Source: Roseivivax isoporae LMG 25204 (GTDB lineage Bacteria > Pseudomonadota > Alphaproteobacteria > Rhodobacterales > Rhodobacteraceae). Taken from it: a stretch of DNA of 64,000 bases. The position numbers were made by a program, and so were the translations under genes. The stretch is from positions 1 to 64,000 of the forward strand of contig NZ_JAME01000027.1 of assembly GCF_000521865.1 (NCBI RefSeq), written 5' to 3'. The stretch's first letter is position 1. Each line of letters opens with the position of its first letter. Positions 43,893 to 52,940 of this stretch are shown here, in pieces. The notes beneath the pieces are model-generated. The model had not been told where the DNA came from. It made no database searches and saw nothing but the letters and a program-made list of their open reading frames with translations.

Positions 43893-43933
43893 GGAAACAA
43901 CGCGTTTCCACCCGGGCCTGCGGGCGGCCCGGG
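43893..43933. other. Two adjacent inverted repeats upstream of the Wzz gene
   Basis: GGAAAC (43893-43898) pairs with GTTTCC (43904-43909), and CCCGGGC (43911-43917) pairs with GCCCGGG (43927-43933). They lie between the amidase stop and the Wzz start, on the minus strand. The second may end amidase transcription; the first is AT-richer and could be an operator. Confidence 0.35.
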
Positions 43934-43957
43934 CACCGGATCAGGGCGGTACCTGCC

Positions 43958-45292
43958 TCACTCCGACAGGGCGCGTTCGGCAGCAGCGGCGACGTGCAGG
44001 AGTCGCGCCTCGCCCAGGGGCGCCCCCATCAGCGAGAGCCCGCAGGACGGCGTGCCGGTGGGCAGGGTGATGGCGGAGAGGCCCATGAGGTTGCCGACGC
44101 GGGTGTTGCGCAGCGTCAGCAGGTTCTCGGTCACGTAGTAGGGGCCGTCCTCCATCAGCCGGTCGGCCTTGGGCGGCAGGTTCGGCACGGTCGGGCAGAG
44201 CACCGCGTCGAAGCCCGCGGTGCGCGCGACCCAGAGCCGGCGCACGTCCTCGAGGCGCCGCCACGCCGCGACATAGGCGCCGCCCGTGACCTCGGCGCCG
44301 CTCTCGAACCGTTCGCGGATGGGGCGGAACATGACGTCGGGATTGGCGCGGATCGCCTCGCCCCAGATCCCCCACGCCTCGGTCGTGTAGAGGATGCCGG
44401 CATCGGCCATGGGGCCCTGCAGCTCGGGCACCGCGAGCGGCTCGATCCGGGCGCCGGCGGCGCGCAGGCGGTCGAGCGACGCCTGCCACGCGGCGGCGGG
44501 CTCGGGGCGCAGGTCGTCGGTGACGATGGTGTCGAGGACGGCGAAGCGCATGCCGGCGACCGAGGGCGCGCCGCCCGTATCGGGAGCCCGGCGTCCCTCG
44601 AGTGCGGCGAGCATCAGCGCGGCGTCCTCGACCGTGCGGCAGAGCGGTCCGATCGTGTCGAATTTCTCGGCCAGCGGCACCGCCCCGTCGAGGGGGATGC
44701 GGCCCGCGGTGGTCTTGAGCCCGACGAGGTCGTTCCAGGCGGAGGGCACGCGCACCGACCCGCCGGTGTCCGAACCCACGGCGGCCGCGGCGAGGCCGAA
44801 GGCGACCGAGGCCGCGGCGCCCGAGGACGACCCGCCCGAGACCGCGTCCGGTTCGTTGACGCAGGGCGGCGTCGCCGTCACGGGATTGAGCCCGAGCCCC
44901 GAGAAGGCCAGTTCCGACATGTGCGTCTTGCCGAGGCAGACGAGCCCCATGGCGGTCGCGTCGCGCAGGACGCGCGCGTCACGGTCGGGCACGCGGTCCT
45001 TCAGCAGTGCGGTTCCCGCCTCGGTCGCGATGCCGGCGGTGTCGAAGAGGTCCTTCCAGCTGACCGGGACGCCGTCGAGGGGCGAGCGGCGGCTGCCGGC
45101 GCGGGCGCGGGCGGCGGCGGCGCGCGCCTCGGCCCGGGCACGTTCGGGGGTCAGCCGGGCGTAGATGCGCGGCGCGGCGGGATGCGCCTCGATCGCCGCC
45201 AGGAAATGCTCGGCGAGGTCCACGGGGTCGATGTCGCCGCGACCGATGCCCCGCCCCAGATCCGCCGCGCTCATCCGCTGCCAGTCGTCCAT
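43958..45292 (-). CDS. Amidase (amidase-signature family, GatA/AtzF-like)
   Basis: A 444-residue amidase-signature hydrolase. The Ser-cisSer-Lys triad is visible: lysine in VSWKDLFDTAG, GGSSSGAAASVAFG and DTGGSVRVPSAWND. The family includes amide hydrolases of many substrates and GatA. GatB and GatC are not nearby, so a free-standing amidase is likely. It diverges from the UbiH-family gene. Confidence 0.88.
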   Translation of the reverse strand: MDDWQRMSAADLGRGIGRGDIDPVDLAEHFLAAIEAHPAAPRIYARLTPERARAEARAAAARARAGSRRSPLDGVPVSWKDLFDTAGIATEAGTALLKDRVPDRDARVLRDATAMGLVCLGKTHMSELAFSGLGLNPVTATPPCVNEPDAVSGGSSSGAAASVAFGLAAAAVGSDTGGSVRVPSAWNDLVGLKTTAGRIPLDGAVPLAEKFDTIGPLCRTVEDAALMLAALEGRRAPDTGGAPSVAGMRFAVLDTIVTDDLRPEPAAAWQASLDRLRAAGARIEPLAVPELQGPMADAGILYTTEAWGIWGEAIRANPDVMFRPIRERFESGAEVTGGAYVAAWRRLEDVRRLWVARTAGFDAVLCPTVPNLPPKADRLMEDGPYYVTENLLTLRNTRVGNLMGLSAITLPTGTPSCGLSLMGAPLGEARLLHVAAAAERALSE

Positions 45293-45383
45293 GTCCGGTC
45301 CCCTCTGTCCTGTGCCCTTGGCCGATTGGTAGCGGCGGCGACGATTATGGACAATGGCGCGGCGCGAGCCATAGTGAGGAGCG

Positions 45384-46631
45384 ATGACGAACGCGACTCA
45401 AGAGACGGGCCCCGGGACGGCACACCGGACCGACGTGGCCATCGTGGGCGGCGGCCTGAACGGCCTCGGGCTGGCGCTGGCGCTGGCGCGCGCACCGCTC
45501 GACGTGACGGTGATCGACGCGCAGCCCGCCGAGACGCGCGCCTCCGACGGTTTCGACGGGCGGTCCTACGCGTTGGCGCTGTCGTCGGTGCGGCTCCTGA
45601 CCGCGCTCGGGCTGTGGGAGACGCTGGGCGACACCGCGCAGCCCATCCGCGAGATCAAGGTGAGCGACGGGCGGGTTCAGGACGGCGCGGCGGTGCTCGG
45701 GCTGCACTTCTCGTCGGCCGAGATCGAGGAAGGCCCGATGGGCCAGATGGTCGAGGACCGCCACCTGCGGCGCGCGCTGCTCGACGCGGTCGCCGCGCAT
45801 CCGCGCATCACGCACCGCGACAGCGCCACGGTCACGGCGCAGGAGAGCGGCCCCGCGGGCGCGGTCCTGACGCTTGCCGGCGGCGAGACGGTCGCGGCGC
45901 GGCTCGTGGTCGGCGCCGACGGGCGGCAGAGCGGCGTCGCAAGCCGCGCGGGCATCGGCCGGGTGGGCTGGCGCTACGGCCAGACGGCGCTCGTCTGCGC
46001 GATCGCGCACGAACGGCCGCACGGTGGCATCGCACACCAGCTTTTCCTGCCGGCGGGGCCGCTCGCCATCCTGCCGCTGACCGGCAACCGTTCCTCGATC
46101 GTCTGGACCGAGAAGACGGGGCTGGCCGAGGCGGTGAACACGCTGCCCGACGACGGCTACCTGCAGGTGCTGCGGCCGCGTTTCGGCGATTTCCTGGGCG
46201 ACATCGACCTTGCCGGCGCGCGCTACTGCTACCCGCTTGCGCTGTCGCTGGCCAAGGCCTTCACCGCGCCGCGCGTGGCGCTGGTGGGCGACGCGGCGCA
46301 CGGCGTGCACCCGATCGCCGGGCAGGGCCTGAACGCGGGGCTCCGCGACGTGGCGGCGCTGGCGCAGGTGGTAACGCAGGCCCGGGCGCGCGGCGAGGAC
46401 ATCGGCGCAGCGCAGGTGCTCGAGCGTTACGCGCGCTGGCGGCGCTTCGACACGGCGACGCTGGCGGCCGCGACGGACCTCTTCAACCGGCTCTTCTCGA
46501 ACGACGTGGCGGGGCTGCGGGTGCTGCGCGATCTCGGCATGGCGGCCGTGAACCGCGCGCCGGGCCTGCGCCGCGCCTTCATCCGCGAGGCCGCCGGCCT
46601 GACCGGCGACCTGCCCGAACTGATGCGCTAG
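45384..46631 (+). CDS. UbiH/UbiF/COQ6-family ubiquinone hydroxylase
   Basis: A 415-residue FAD-dependent monooxygenase of the ubiquinone-hydroxylase family. The FAD motifs are VAIVGGGLNGLGLALALA, RLVVGADGRQSGVAS and VALVGDAAHGVHPIAGQGLN. It probably hydroxylates the ubiquinone ring; which position cannot be told. Its start follows GAGGAG. It converges on the DUF2125 gene with 10 bases between stops. Confidence 0.87.
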   Translation: MTNATQETGPGTAHRTDVAIVGGGLNGLGLALALARAPLDVTVIDAQPAETRASDGFDGRSYALALSSVRLLTALGLWETLGDTAQPIREIKVSDGRVQDGAAVLGLHFSSAEIEEGPMGQMVEDRHLRRALLDAVAAHPRITHRDSATVTAQESGPAGAVLTLAGGETVAARLVVGADGRQSGVASRAGIGRVGWRYGQTALVCAIAHERPHGGIAHQLFLPAGPLAILPLTGNRSSIVWTEKTGLAEAVNTLPDDGYLQVLRPRFGDFLGDIDLAGARYCYPLALSLAKAFTAPRVALVGDAAHGVHPIAGQGLNAGLRDVAALAQVVTQARARGEDIGAAQVLERYARWRRFDTATLAAATDLFNRLFSNDVAGLRVLRDLGMAAVNRAPGLRRAFIREAAGLTGDLPELMR

Positions 46632-46641
46632 GCACGGACCG

Positions 46642-48198
46642 TCAGCGGATGCGCTGGCCGTTCGCGCGCACGTGGCCCTCAGGCGTCACCTCGATGGTCG
46701 ACCGCAGGCTGTCGGGGCCGTCGCCCGGCACCGCGAACATGGTCATCATCATGCGCGCGCCCATCGCCTCCTGCGGGCCGACGAAGCCCATCTCGACCAG
46801 CGTGTCGATGAGCGTGTCCGCGCCGCTGAGATCGAGCCGCAGCTCGCCCTCGGGGGCCGGCATGCCGTCGAAGCTTTCGGTGTCGGTGTTGTCGAAGGTG
46901 AACTCCCCCTCGCCCGTCAGCTCGGCGCCCACGGCACTGAGGCGCAGGTTCTCGACCGTCAGCGCGTTCAGCTCGCCCGGGGCGACGCCGGTGGCCTCGG
47001 CCTCGGCCACGGCGGCGGGGTCGAGGAAGTCGATGAAGGGCGTCGCCCTCCCGGCGAGGTCGATGACCAGCGTCGCGGGATCGCGCGGCAGGCGGCCCTC
47101 GGGGTCGAAGATTCCCCAGATCATGTCCGACACCGTGAGGTCCGAGAACGTGATGCCGAGCGCGAAGTCGCGGGGTTCCTCCGCCGCGGCCACCGGCACC
47201 TCGAGGTCGAAGGCCGCGCGGTCGATCTCGGCCGTGACCGGGAACGGCAGGTCGGGAACCGCCACCGCATAGGCGACGCCCTCGGTCGAGAGGTCGTAGG
47301 CCAGCGCCTCGGGCGACATCCGGACCGAGAGCACGCCCTCGCGCGACGCGCTCTGGCCCGACGTGCTTTCGCCGTCGGCCTCGGCGGTGAAGCTCGAGGC
47401 GCCGTCGCGCCACGAGATCGAGCCGCTGCCTGTCATCCCGGCGCGCAGCAGGGCGGCCATGTCAGTGCCGGCCTCGGCCTCGGGCAGCGTCGCCTCGGAC
47501 CGGACGCGCAGGCCCGCCATGGTGCCCGACAGCGTCACGCGGTCGGCCGTGGCATCGGCCGGCGCATCCTCGGGCAGCGGTTCGGCGAAGGCCGAGTCAT
47601 AGCTCACCTCCTCGGCGGTCACGTCCTGCATGTAGTCCGTCGTGCCGTCGCCCGAGAGCCGGGTGACCCCCTCGACCGCGCGCAGCACCATGTCGAAGGC
47701 GGCGTCGTCGCGCGGGATCACCTCGCCATCGACCACCATGCGGGCGAGGCTGAGCGACAGCCGGTCGGCGGTGTAGTCGAAGGTGATGTCCTCTGGATCG
47801 CCCGAGGCGGTCAGCGCGAAGTCGCCGAGCAGGTAGTCGATGCGCGCCTCGACGGGATCGCCGTCCGCGGGGGTGGCGTCGATCTCGATGGGCATCGAAT
47901 CGGACATGACGACGTCGACGCCGCCGCTGCCGTCGGGTTCGAGGCGCATGTCGCCGGCATCGATGCGCACCGTGCCGGAATCTTCGGGCAGCGTCATCAC
48001 CAGCGCGAGACCGAGGATCTCGAGCGTGTCGCCGGAGCGCGTCTCGCTGCCCTCGACGGCGTAGCCGAACCGCTCGAACCAGGCCGAGAGCGCCTGCCAG
48101 ACATCGTCCGGCGTCACGTCGGCGGAAACGGGCGCGGCGCCCGCGGAAAGCGCGATCGCGGCGGCCGCCGCGCGGATCGCATGCCGGTTCTGGAACAT
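46642..48198 (-). CDS. DUF2125 domain exported protein
   Basis: A 518-residue protein with a signal peptide (cleavage near APVSA). It matches the DUF2125 family of alphaproteobacteria: a long beta-rich, acidic protein with no known function. Repeating stretches of similar type (TRSGDTLEILGLALVMTLPE; AVGAELTGEGEFTFDNTD) suggest a beta-helix or lipid-carrier-like fold. The start MFQNRHAIRAAAAAIALS fits a signal peptide. The longer frame upstream overlaps the SDR promoter region. Confidence 0.82.
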   Translation of the reverse strand: MFQNRHAIRAAAAAIALSAGAAPVSADVTPDDVWQALSAWFERFGYAVEGSETRSGDTLEILGLALVMTLPEDSGTVRIDAGDMRLEPDGSGGVDVVMSDSMPIEIDATPADGDPVEARIDYLLGDFALTASGDPEDITFDYTADRLSLSLARMVVDGEVIPRDDAAFDMVLRAVEGVTRLSGDGTTDYMQDVTAEEVSYDSAFAEPLPEDAPADATADRVTLSGTMAGLRVRSEATLPEAEAGTDMAALLRAGMTGSGSISWRDGASSFTAEADGESTSGQSASREGVLSVRMSPEALAYDLSTEGVAYAVAVPDLPFPVTAEIDRAAFDLEVPVAAAEEPRDFALGITFSDLTVSDMIWGIFDPEGRLPRDPATLVIDLAGRATPFIDFLDPAAVAEAEATGVAPGELNALTVENLRLSAVGAELTGEGEFTFDNTDTESFDGMPAPEGELRLDLSGADTLIDTLVEMGFVGPQEAMGARMMMTMFAVPGDGPDSLRSTIEVTPEGHVRANGQRIR

Positions 48199-48353
48199 GG
48201 GAATCGGGTCCTTTCTGCCGGGCGGCCACCCCGTCCGGGCGGCCGTGCCGTTGCGCGAAGCTTCGGCCCGGACCGCGCGGGGGTCAAGGGTCTGGACCGG
48301 TGGCCGGCGCTTCGTTACCACCCTCGTGGAAAACCACAAAGGGATGGCCCGCC

Positions 48354-49103
48354 ATGGACATGACCGGACGCGCAGTGATGATTACCGGGGCAAGCCGCGG
48401 GATCGGCGCTGCGGCGGCGCGCGCCTTCGCCGCCGCGGGCGCGCAGGTGGCGCTGGTCGCGCGCAGCGCCGACCCGGTGGCCGAGCTCGCCGGCGAGATC
48501 GGCAGCCAGGCGGTCGCCATCCCCTGCGACATCTCGCGCTACTGGGAGGTCGACCAGGCGGTGCAGAACTGCCTGTCCGCCTTCGGGCGGCTCGACGTGC
48601 TGGTGAACAACGCCGGGGTGATCGAGCCCATCAGCCACCTGTCCGAGGCCGATCCCGGCGCCTGGGGCCAGGCGATCGACACGAACCTCAAGGGCGTCTT
48701 CCACGGCATGCGCGCGGCGCTGCCGGCCATGCTGGCGCGGGGCGGCGGCACCATCCTGACCATCGGGTCGGGCGCGGCGCACGGGCCGGTCGAGGGCTGG
48801 TCGCATTACTGCGCGTCGAAGGCGGGCGCACTGATGCTGACGCGCATGGCCGACAAGGAGAACCGCGCGGCGGGCATCCGCGCGCTGTCGCTGTCCCCCG
48901 GGACGGTGGCCACGCAGATGCAGAAGGAGATCAAGGCGTCGGGCATCAACCCGGTCAGCAAGCTCGACTGGTCGGACCACATCCCGCCCGAATGGGTGGC
49001 GCAGGCGCTTCTGTGGCTGTGCGGCCCCGAGGCCGACGCGCATCTCGGCGACGAGGTGTCGCTGCGCGATCCCGACATCCGCGCGAAGGTCGGCGTCGCG
49101 TGA
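48354..49103 (+). CDS. Short-chain dehydrogenase/reductase
   Basis: A 249-residue classical SDR. NAD(P)-binding TGASRGIGAAAARAF, NNAG (VLVNNAGVIEP), and the catalytic serine and YxxxK (SHYCASKAGALML) are all present. It may reduce a 3-oxoacyl or 2-oxo substrate; family members are too varied to be precise. The stop overlaps the next gene (GTGA), an enoyl-CoA hydratase, so the two probably act in one acyl-CoA pathway. Confidence 0.87.
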   Translation: MDMTGRAVMITGASRGIGAAAARAFAAAGAQVALVARSADPVAELAGEIGSQAVAIPCDISRYWEVDQAVQNCLSAFGRLDVLVNNAGVIEPISHLSEADPGAWGQAIDTNLKGVFHGMRAALPAMLARGGGTILTIGSGAAHGPVEGWSHYCASKAGALMLTRMADKENRAAGIRALSLSPGTVATQMQKEIKASGINPVSKLDWSDHIPPEWVAQALLWLCGPEADAHLGDEVSLRDPDIRAKVGVA

Positions 49104-49714
49104 TCCGCGCCGACGAGGCGGGCGGGCTGCTGACGCTGACGCTCGACCGGCCGGACAAGGCCAACGCCCTGACCGAGGAGATGCTGACCGCGCTTGCCGA
49201 CGCGGTGGACGGCGCGCACGCCGCGCGCACCGTCGTGCTGACCGGCACCGGCCGGGTGTTCTGCGCCGGTGCCGATCTCGAGGCGGCGCGCGCGGGCCTC
49301 GCCGTGTCGCCGGCCTGGGAACGGCTGTCGGCCGCGGTGGCGGCGCATCCGGGGCTGACGATCGCGGCGCTGAACGGCACCGTGGCGGGCGGCGCCATGG
49401 GCATGGTGCTGGCCTGCGACCTGCGCGTCGCCGTGCCCGAAACCAAGGTGTTCTACCCGGTGATGAAGCTCGGCTTCCTGCCGCAGCCCTCCGATCCCGG
49501 ACGCCTCTCGGCGCTGGTCGGGCCCGCGCGCGCCAAGATGATCCTGATGGCCGGCGCCCGCATCGGGGCGGAGGAGGCGCTCGCCTGGGGCCTGATCGAC
49601 CGGATCGTGCCGCCCGAGCGCCTGCGCGAGACTGTGGAGGCGCTGGCCGCCGATGCGGTCGGCGCCGCGCCCGAGCACGTGGCGGCGATCAAGGCGATGA
49701 TCGAGGCGCGCTGA
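49100..49714 (+). CDS. Enoyl-CoA hydratase/isomerase-family protein
   Basis: A 204-residue crotonase-fold protein starting at GTG in a GTGA overlap. It has FCAGADLEAARAG (acyl-CoA oxyanion hole) and GTVAGGAMGMVLACDLRVA. It is shorter than the usual 250-260 residues, and the C-terminal helical domain is reduced. The second catalytic glutamate of hydratases is not evident, so the reaction is uncertain. Confidence 0.8.
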   Translation: MIRADEAGGLLTLTLDRPDKANALTEEMLTALADAVDGAHAARTVVLTGTGRVFCAGADLEAARAGLAVSPAWERLSAAVAAHPGLTIAALNGTVAGGAMGMVLACDLRVAVPETKVFYPVMKLGFLPQPSDPGRLSALVGPARAKMILMAGARIGAEEALAWGLIDRIVPPERLRETVEALAADAVGAAPEHVAAIKAMIEAR

Positions 49715-49734
49715 GGGCTGGCTGCCCGGGGCCC

Positions 49735-49763
49735 TTGCAGACTCGGGCCGGGGAGCGTATATG
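49735..49763 (+). promoter_or_regulatory. Sigma-70-type promoter of the rimP-nusA-infB operon
   Basis: TTGCAG (49735-49740), a 17-base spacer and TATATG (49758-49763). Start of transcription would be near 49770, giving a leader of about 135 bases before rimP. It is the best promoter match in the window. Confidence 0.6.
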
Positions 49764-49815
49764 CCTGCCAACAGCGGCGCGTCGGGCACTGTTCCGAGGC
49801 ACCACCGGGAGTGAT

Positions 49816-49841
49816 CGACGGGCCGCGCGCCCGTTTTTTTG
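49816..49841 (+). terminator. Attenuator-like terminator in the rimP leader
   Basis: ACGGGC (49819-49824) pairs with GCCCGT (49830-49835), followed by seven T (49835-49841). It is 64 bases upstream of the rimP ATG and about 50 bases after the predicted transcription start. It could end the short hydratase transcript, or act as an attenuator for the operon. Confidence 0.75.
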
Positions 49842-49904
49842 TGCCCGCGCGGCCCGGCCCGCGCGAGCCCCCGCACCCGAGCTAGAGGATACCGCGAAAC
49901 CGCC

Positions 49905-50492
49905 ATGACCGACCTCGTCGCCAAGACCGCCATGGACAGCCGACTGGCCGAAATCGTGCGCCCCGTGATCGAGGACATGGGGTTCGAGCTCGTGCGCATC
50001 CGGCTGCAGGGCGGCAAGTCGCCGCTTCTGCAGATCATGGCCGAACGTCCCGAGGGCGGGATCGAGGTGGACGAATGCGCCGCGATCTCGACCGCGCTGT
50101 CGGCGGTGCTGGACGTTGAGGACCCGATCCTCGACGCCTACACGCTCGAGGTCGGGTCGCCCGGCATCGACCGGCCGCTGACCCGGCTCAAGGATTTCGA
50201 CACCTTCGAGGGCTACGAGGCCAAGCTCGAGACCCACGAGCTGATCGACGGGCGCAAGCGATTCAAGGGCATCCTGGCCGGCGTGGAGGGCACCGAGGTG
50301 CTCGTGAACGTCGAGGAGGGCACGATCGGGCTCGAGTTCGAGTGGCTGGCCGACGCCAAGCTCGTGCTGACCGACGAGCTGATCCGCGAGATGCTGAAGG
50401 CGCGCAAGGCGGCCGGCGTGGCCCCCAAGGACCTGGACGAGACCCAATTCGACGAGATCGCGGCGGACGACGACGCCGCGCAAGAGGAGTAA
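49905..50492 (+). CDS. rimP: RimP, 30S ribosome maturation factor
   Basis: A 195-residue RimP, needed for 30S subunit maturation. It has the N-terminal alpha/beta domain with the conserved [12 protein letters not shown] and a C-terminal SH3-like domain. A C-terminal acidic tail ([17 protein letters not shown]) extends past the domain. The start at [11 protein letters not shown] is used; upstream residues overlap the leader terminator. First gene of the operon with nusA, ylxR and infB. Confidence 0.94.
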   Translation: MTDLVAKTAMDSRLAEIVRPVIEDMGFELVRIRLQGGKSPLLQIMAERPEGGIEVDECAAISTALSAVLDVEDPILDAYTLEVGSPGIDRPLTRLKDFDTFEGYEAKLETHELIDGRKRFKGILAGVEGTEVLVNVEEGTIGLEFEWLADAKLVLTDELIREMLKARKAAGVAPKDLDETQFDEIAADDDAAQEE

Positions 50493-50497
50493 CGAGA

Positions 50498-52276
50498 ATG
50501 GCCATCACCTCTGCCAACCAGCTCGAGCTGCTGCAAACCGCCGAGGCTGTCGCGCGCGAGAAGATGATCGACCCCGGCCTCGTGGTCGAGGCGATGGAGG
50601 AGAGCCTCGCCCGCGCCGCGAAGTCCCGCTACGGCGCCGAGATGGACATCCGCGTGAAGATCGACCGCAAGACCGGCCGGGCGACCTTTACCCGCGTGCG
50701 CACCGTCGTCGCCGAGGACGCCCTCGAGAACTTCCAGGCGCAGATGTCGGGCGCCGACGCCGCCGACGCGGTCAAGCACGCGCGTCCCGACCTGGTCGTG
50801 CTGTCCGGCGTGGCCGAGATCCCCGAGGAAGAGGGCGGCGGCACCCGCCGCATCCGCCGCTTCCTGATGCGCAAGCCCACCGAGCTCGACCGCCGCCTGA
50901 TGGAGGGCGTCGACCAGGACGCGCCCCCGGCGGAGTTCGACGAGCTGGTGGACGAGGTTCCGCCGGTCGAGATGGGCCGCATCGCCGCGCAATCTGCCAA
51001 GCAGGTGATCCTGCAGAAGGTCCGCGAGGCCGAGCGCGACCGCCAGTACGACGAGTTCAAGGACCGCGCGGGCACCATCATCAACGGCGTGGTGAAGCGC
51101 GAGGAATACGGCAACGTCATCGTCGACATCGGCCGCGGCGAGGGCATCCTGCGCCGCAACGAGAAGATCGGCCGCGAGGCGTACCGCCCGAACGACCGGA
51201 TCCGCTGCTACATCAAGGACGTGCGCCGCGAGACGCGCGGGCCGCAGATCTTCCTGTCGCGCACCGCGCCCGAGTTCATGGCCGAACTGTTCAAGATGGA
51301 AGTGCCCGAGATCTACGACGGCATCATCGAGATCAAGGCGGTGGCGCGCGACCCGGGCAGCCGGGCCAAGATCGCGGTCATCTCCTACGACAGCTCCATC
51401 GACCCGGTCGGCGCCTGCGTCGGCATGCGGGGCTCCCGCGTGCAGGCCGTGGTGAACGAGCTGCAGGGCGAGAAGATCGACATCATCCCGTGGAACGAGG
51501 ACGTGCCGACCTTCCTCGTGAACGCGCTCCAGCCGGCCGAGGTGTCGAAGGTCGTCCTCGACGAGGACGCCGAGCGAATCGAGGTCGTCGTGCCCGACGA
51601 GCAGCTGTCGCTGGCAATCGGCCGGCGCGGCCAGAACGTGCGTCTCGCCTCGCAGCTGACCGGCCTCGACATCGACATCATGACCGAGGAAGAGGAAAGC
51701 AAGCGCCGGCAGGCCGAGTTCGAGGAGCGCACGCGCCTGTTCATGGACGCGCTCGACCTCGACGAGTTCTTCGCGCAGCTGCTGGTGGCCGAGGGCTTCA
51801 CCAACCTCGAGGAGGTCGCCTATGTCGAGATCGACGAGCTGACGGTGATCGACGGCGTCGACGAGGACACCGCCGAGGAGCTGCAGGCGCGCGCCAAGGA
51901 CGTGCTCGAGGCCCAGGCGCAGGCGGCGCTCGACAATGCCCGCGCACTCGGCGCCGAGGACAGCCTCATTGACTTCGAGGGCCTGACACCCCAGATGGTG
52001 GAGGCGCTCGCGAAGGACGGCATCAAGACGCTCGAGGACTTCGCCACCTGTGCCGACTGGGAACTGGCCGGCGGCTGGACCACGGCGAACGGCGAACGCG
52101 TCAAGGACGACGGCCTGCTCGAACCCTTCGACGTCTCGCTCGAGGAAGCGCAAACCATGGTCATGACCGCGCGCGTCCTCCTGGGATGGGTCGATCCGAC
52201 CGAGGTCGAGGACGACGCCGACGCGGATGAAGATGCCGACGCCGACGGCGACCCGGAAGAATCCGAGGAGGCCTGA
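50498..52276 (+). CDS. nusA: NusA, transcription elongation/termination factor
   Basis: A 592-residue NusA. In order: an N-terminal RNA-polymerase-binding domain, an S1 domain (about 135-200, [20 protein letters not shown] region), two KH domains ([37 protein letters not shown]), then two acidic/HhH repeats and a very acidic tail ([18 protein letters not shown]). It follows rimP by 5 bases. A structure in the leader upstream could relate to feedback by NusA, as in other bacteria; that is inference. Confidence 0.97.
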   Translation: MAITSANQLELLQTAEAVAREKMIDPGLVVEAMEESLARAAKSRYGAEMDIRVKIDRKTGRATFTRVRTVVAEDALENFQAQMSGADAADAVKHARPDLVVLSGVAEIPEEEGGGTRRIRRFLMRKPTELDRRLMEGVDQDAPPAEFDELVDEVPPVEMGRIAAQSAKQVILQKVREAERDRQYDEFKDRAGTIINGVVKREEYGNVIVDIGRGEGILRRNEKIGREAYRPNDRIRCYIKDVRRETRGPQIFLSRTAPEFMAELFKMEVPEIYDGIIEIKAVARDPGSRAKIAVISYDSSIDPVGACVGMRGSRVQAVVNELQGEKIDIIPWNEDVPTFLVNALQPAEVSKVVLDEDAERIEVVVPDEQLSLAIGRRGQNVRLASQLTGLDIDIMTEEEESKRRQAEFEERTRLFMDALDLDEFFAQLLVAEGFTNLEEVAYVEIDELTVIDGVDEDTAEELQARAKDVLEAQAQAALDNARALGAEDSLIDFEGLTPQMVEALAKDGIKTLEDFATCADWELAGGWTTANGERVKDDGLLEPFDVSLEEAQTMVMTARVLLGWVDPTEVEDDADADEDADADGDPEESEEA

Positions 52277-52283
52277 GACAGGA

Positions 52284-52931
52284 ATGAGCCGCGGCGGAGC
52301 GATCAAGGAGCGGCCCGAGGGCCCGGAGCGCAAGTGCATCGCCACGGGCGAGGTGCAGCCCAAGCACGGGCTCGTCCGCTTCGTCGTGGGTCCCGAGGGC
52401 ACGCTGGCACCGGATCTCGCCGGCAAGCTGCCCGGTCGCGGCATATGGGTGGCGGCGGATCGCGCCGCCATCGACCGCGCGGCGGCGAAGAACCTCTTCG
52501 CCCGCGCGGCCCGCCAGCCGGTGACCGTGCCCGAGGACCTCGGCGAGGCGCTGGAACGGATGCTGGCGCGGCGTGTTACGGACCTCATCAGCCTGGCGCG
52601 CAAGTCCGGCGATGCGGTTGCGGGCTACGAGAAGGTGAAGGACTGGCTGCAGACCGAGCGCGCGCGGGTGCTGATCCAGGCCGAGGACGGATCGGCGCGT
52701 GGCAAGTCGAAATTGTCGACCCCGCACTTCGGGGACTATATCGGCTGGCTGACCGCGGACGAGCTCGGATTGGCGTTCGGGCGGGAAACTGTGATACACG
52801 CGGCGCTCGGCGCTGGCGGACTCACGAATCGTGTTGTAGACGAGGCCCGACGTCTGAAGGGCCTGCGCATCGGAACGGACAGGGGTCCGGCCGGTGCAGC
52901 GGACGGCGGCAACGGCCGCCGGAAAGGATAA
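52284..52931 (+). CDS. YlxR-family RNA-binding protein with L7Ae-like domain
   Basis: A 215-residue protein. The N-terminal DUF448/YlxR domain (about 15-95) contains [20 protein letters not shown] and the [12 protein letters not shown] motif. The C-terminal part resembles ribosomal L7Ae-type domains ([20 protein letters not shown]). It stands between nusA (7 bases) and infB (9 bases), its conserved position in alphaproteobacteria. It probably binds RNA during translation or transcription. Confidence 0.9.
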   Translation: MSRGGAIKERPEGPERKCIATGEVQPKHGLVRFVVGPEGTLAPDLAGKLPGRGIWVAADRAAIDRAAAKNLFARAARQPVTVPEDLGEALERMLARRVTDLISLARKSGDAVAGYEKVKDWLQTERARVLIQAEDGSARGKSKLSTPHFGDYIGWLTADELGLAFGRETVIHAALGAGGLTNRVVDEARRLKGLRIGTDRGPAGAADGGNGRRKG

Positions 52932-52940
52932 GAGAGCTTC

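Noticed and set aside
49740-49860. A tRNA gene in front of rimP, as in many bacteria.
   Set aside because: No TTCGA-type T-loop or acceptor-stem pairing is found; the conserved GTTCCGAGG is not a T-arm.
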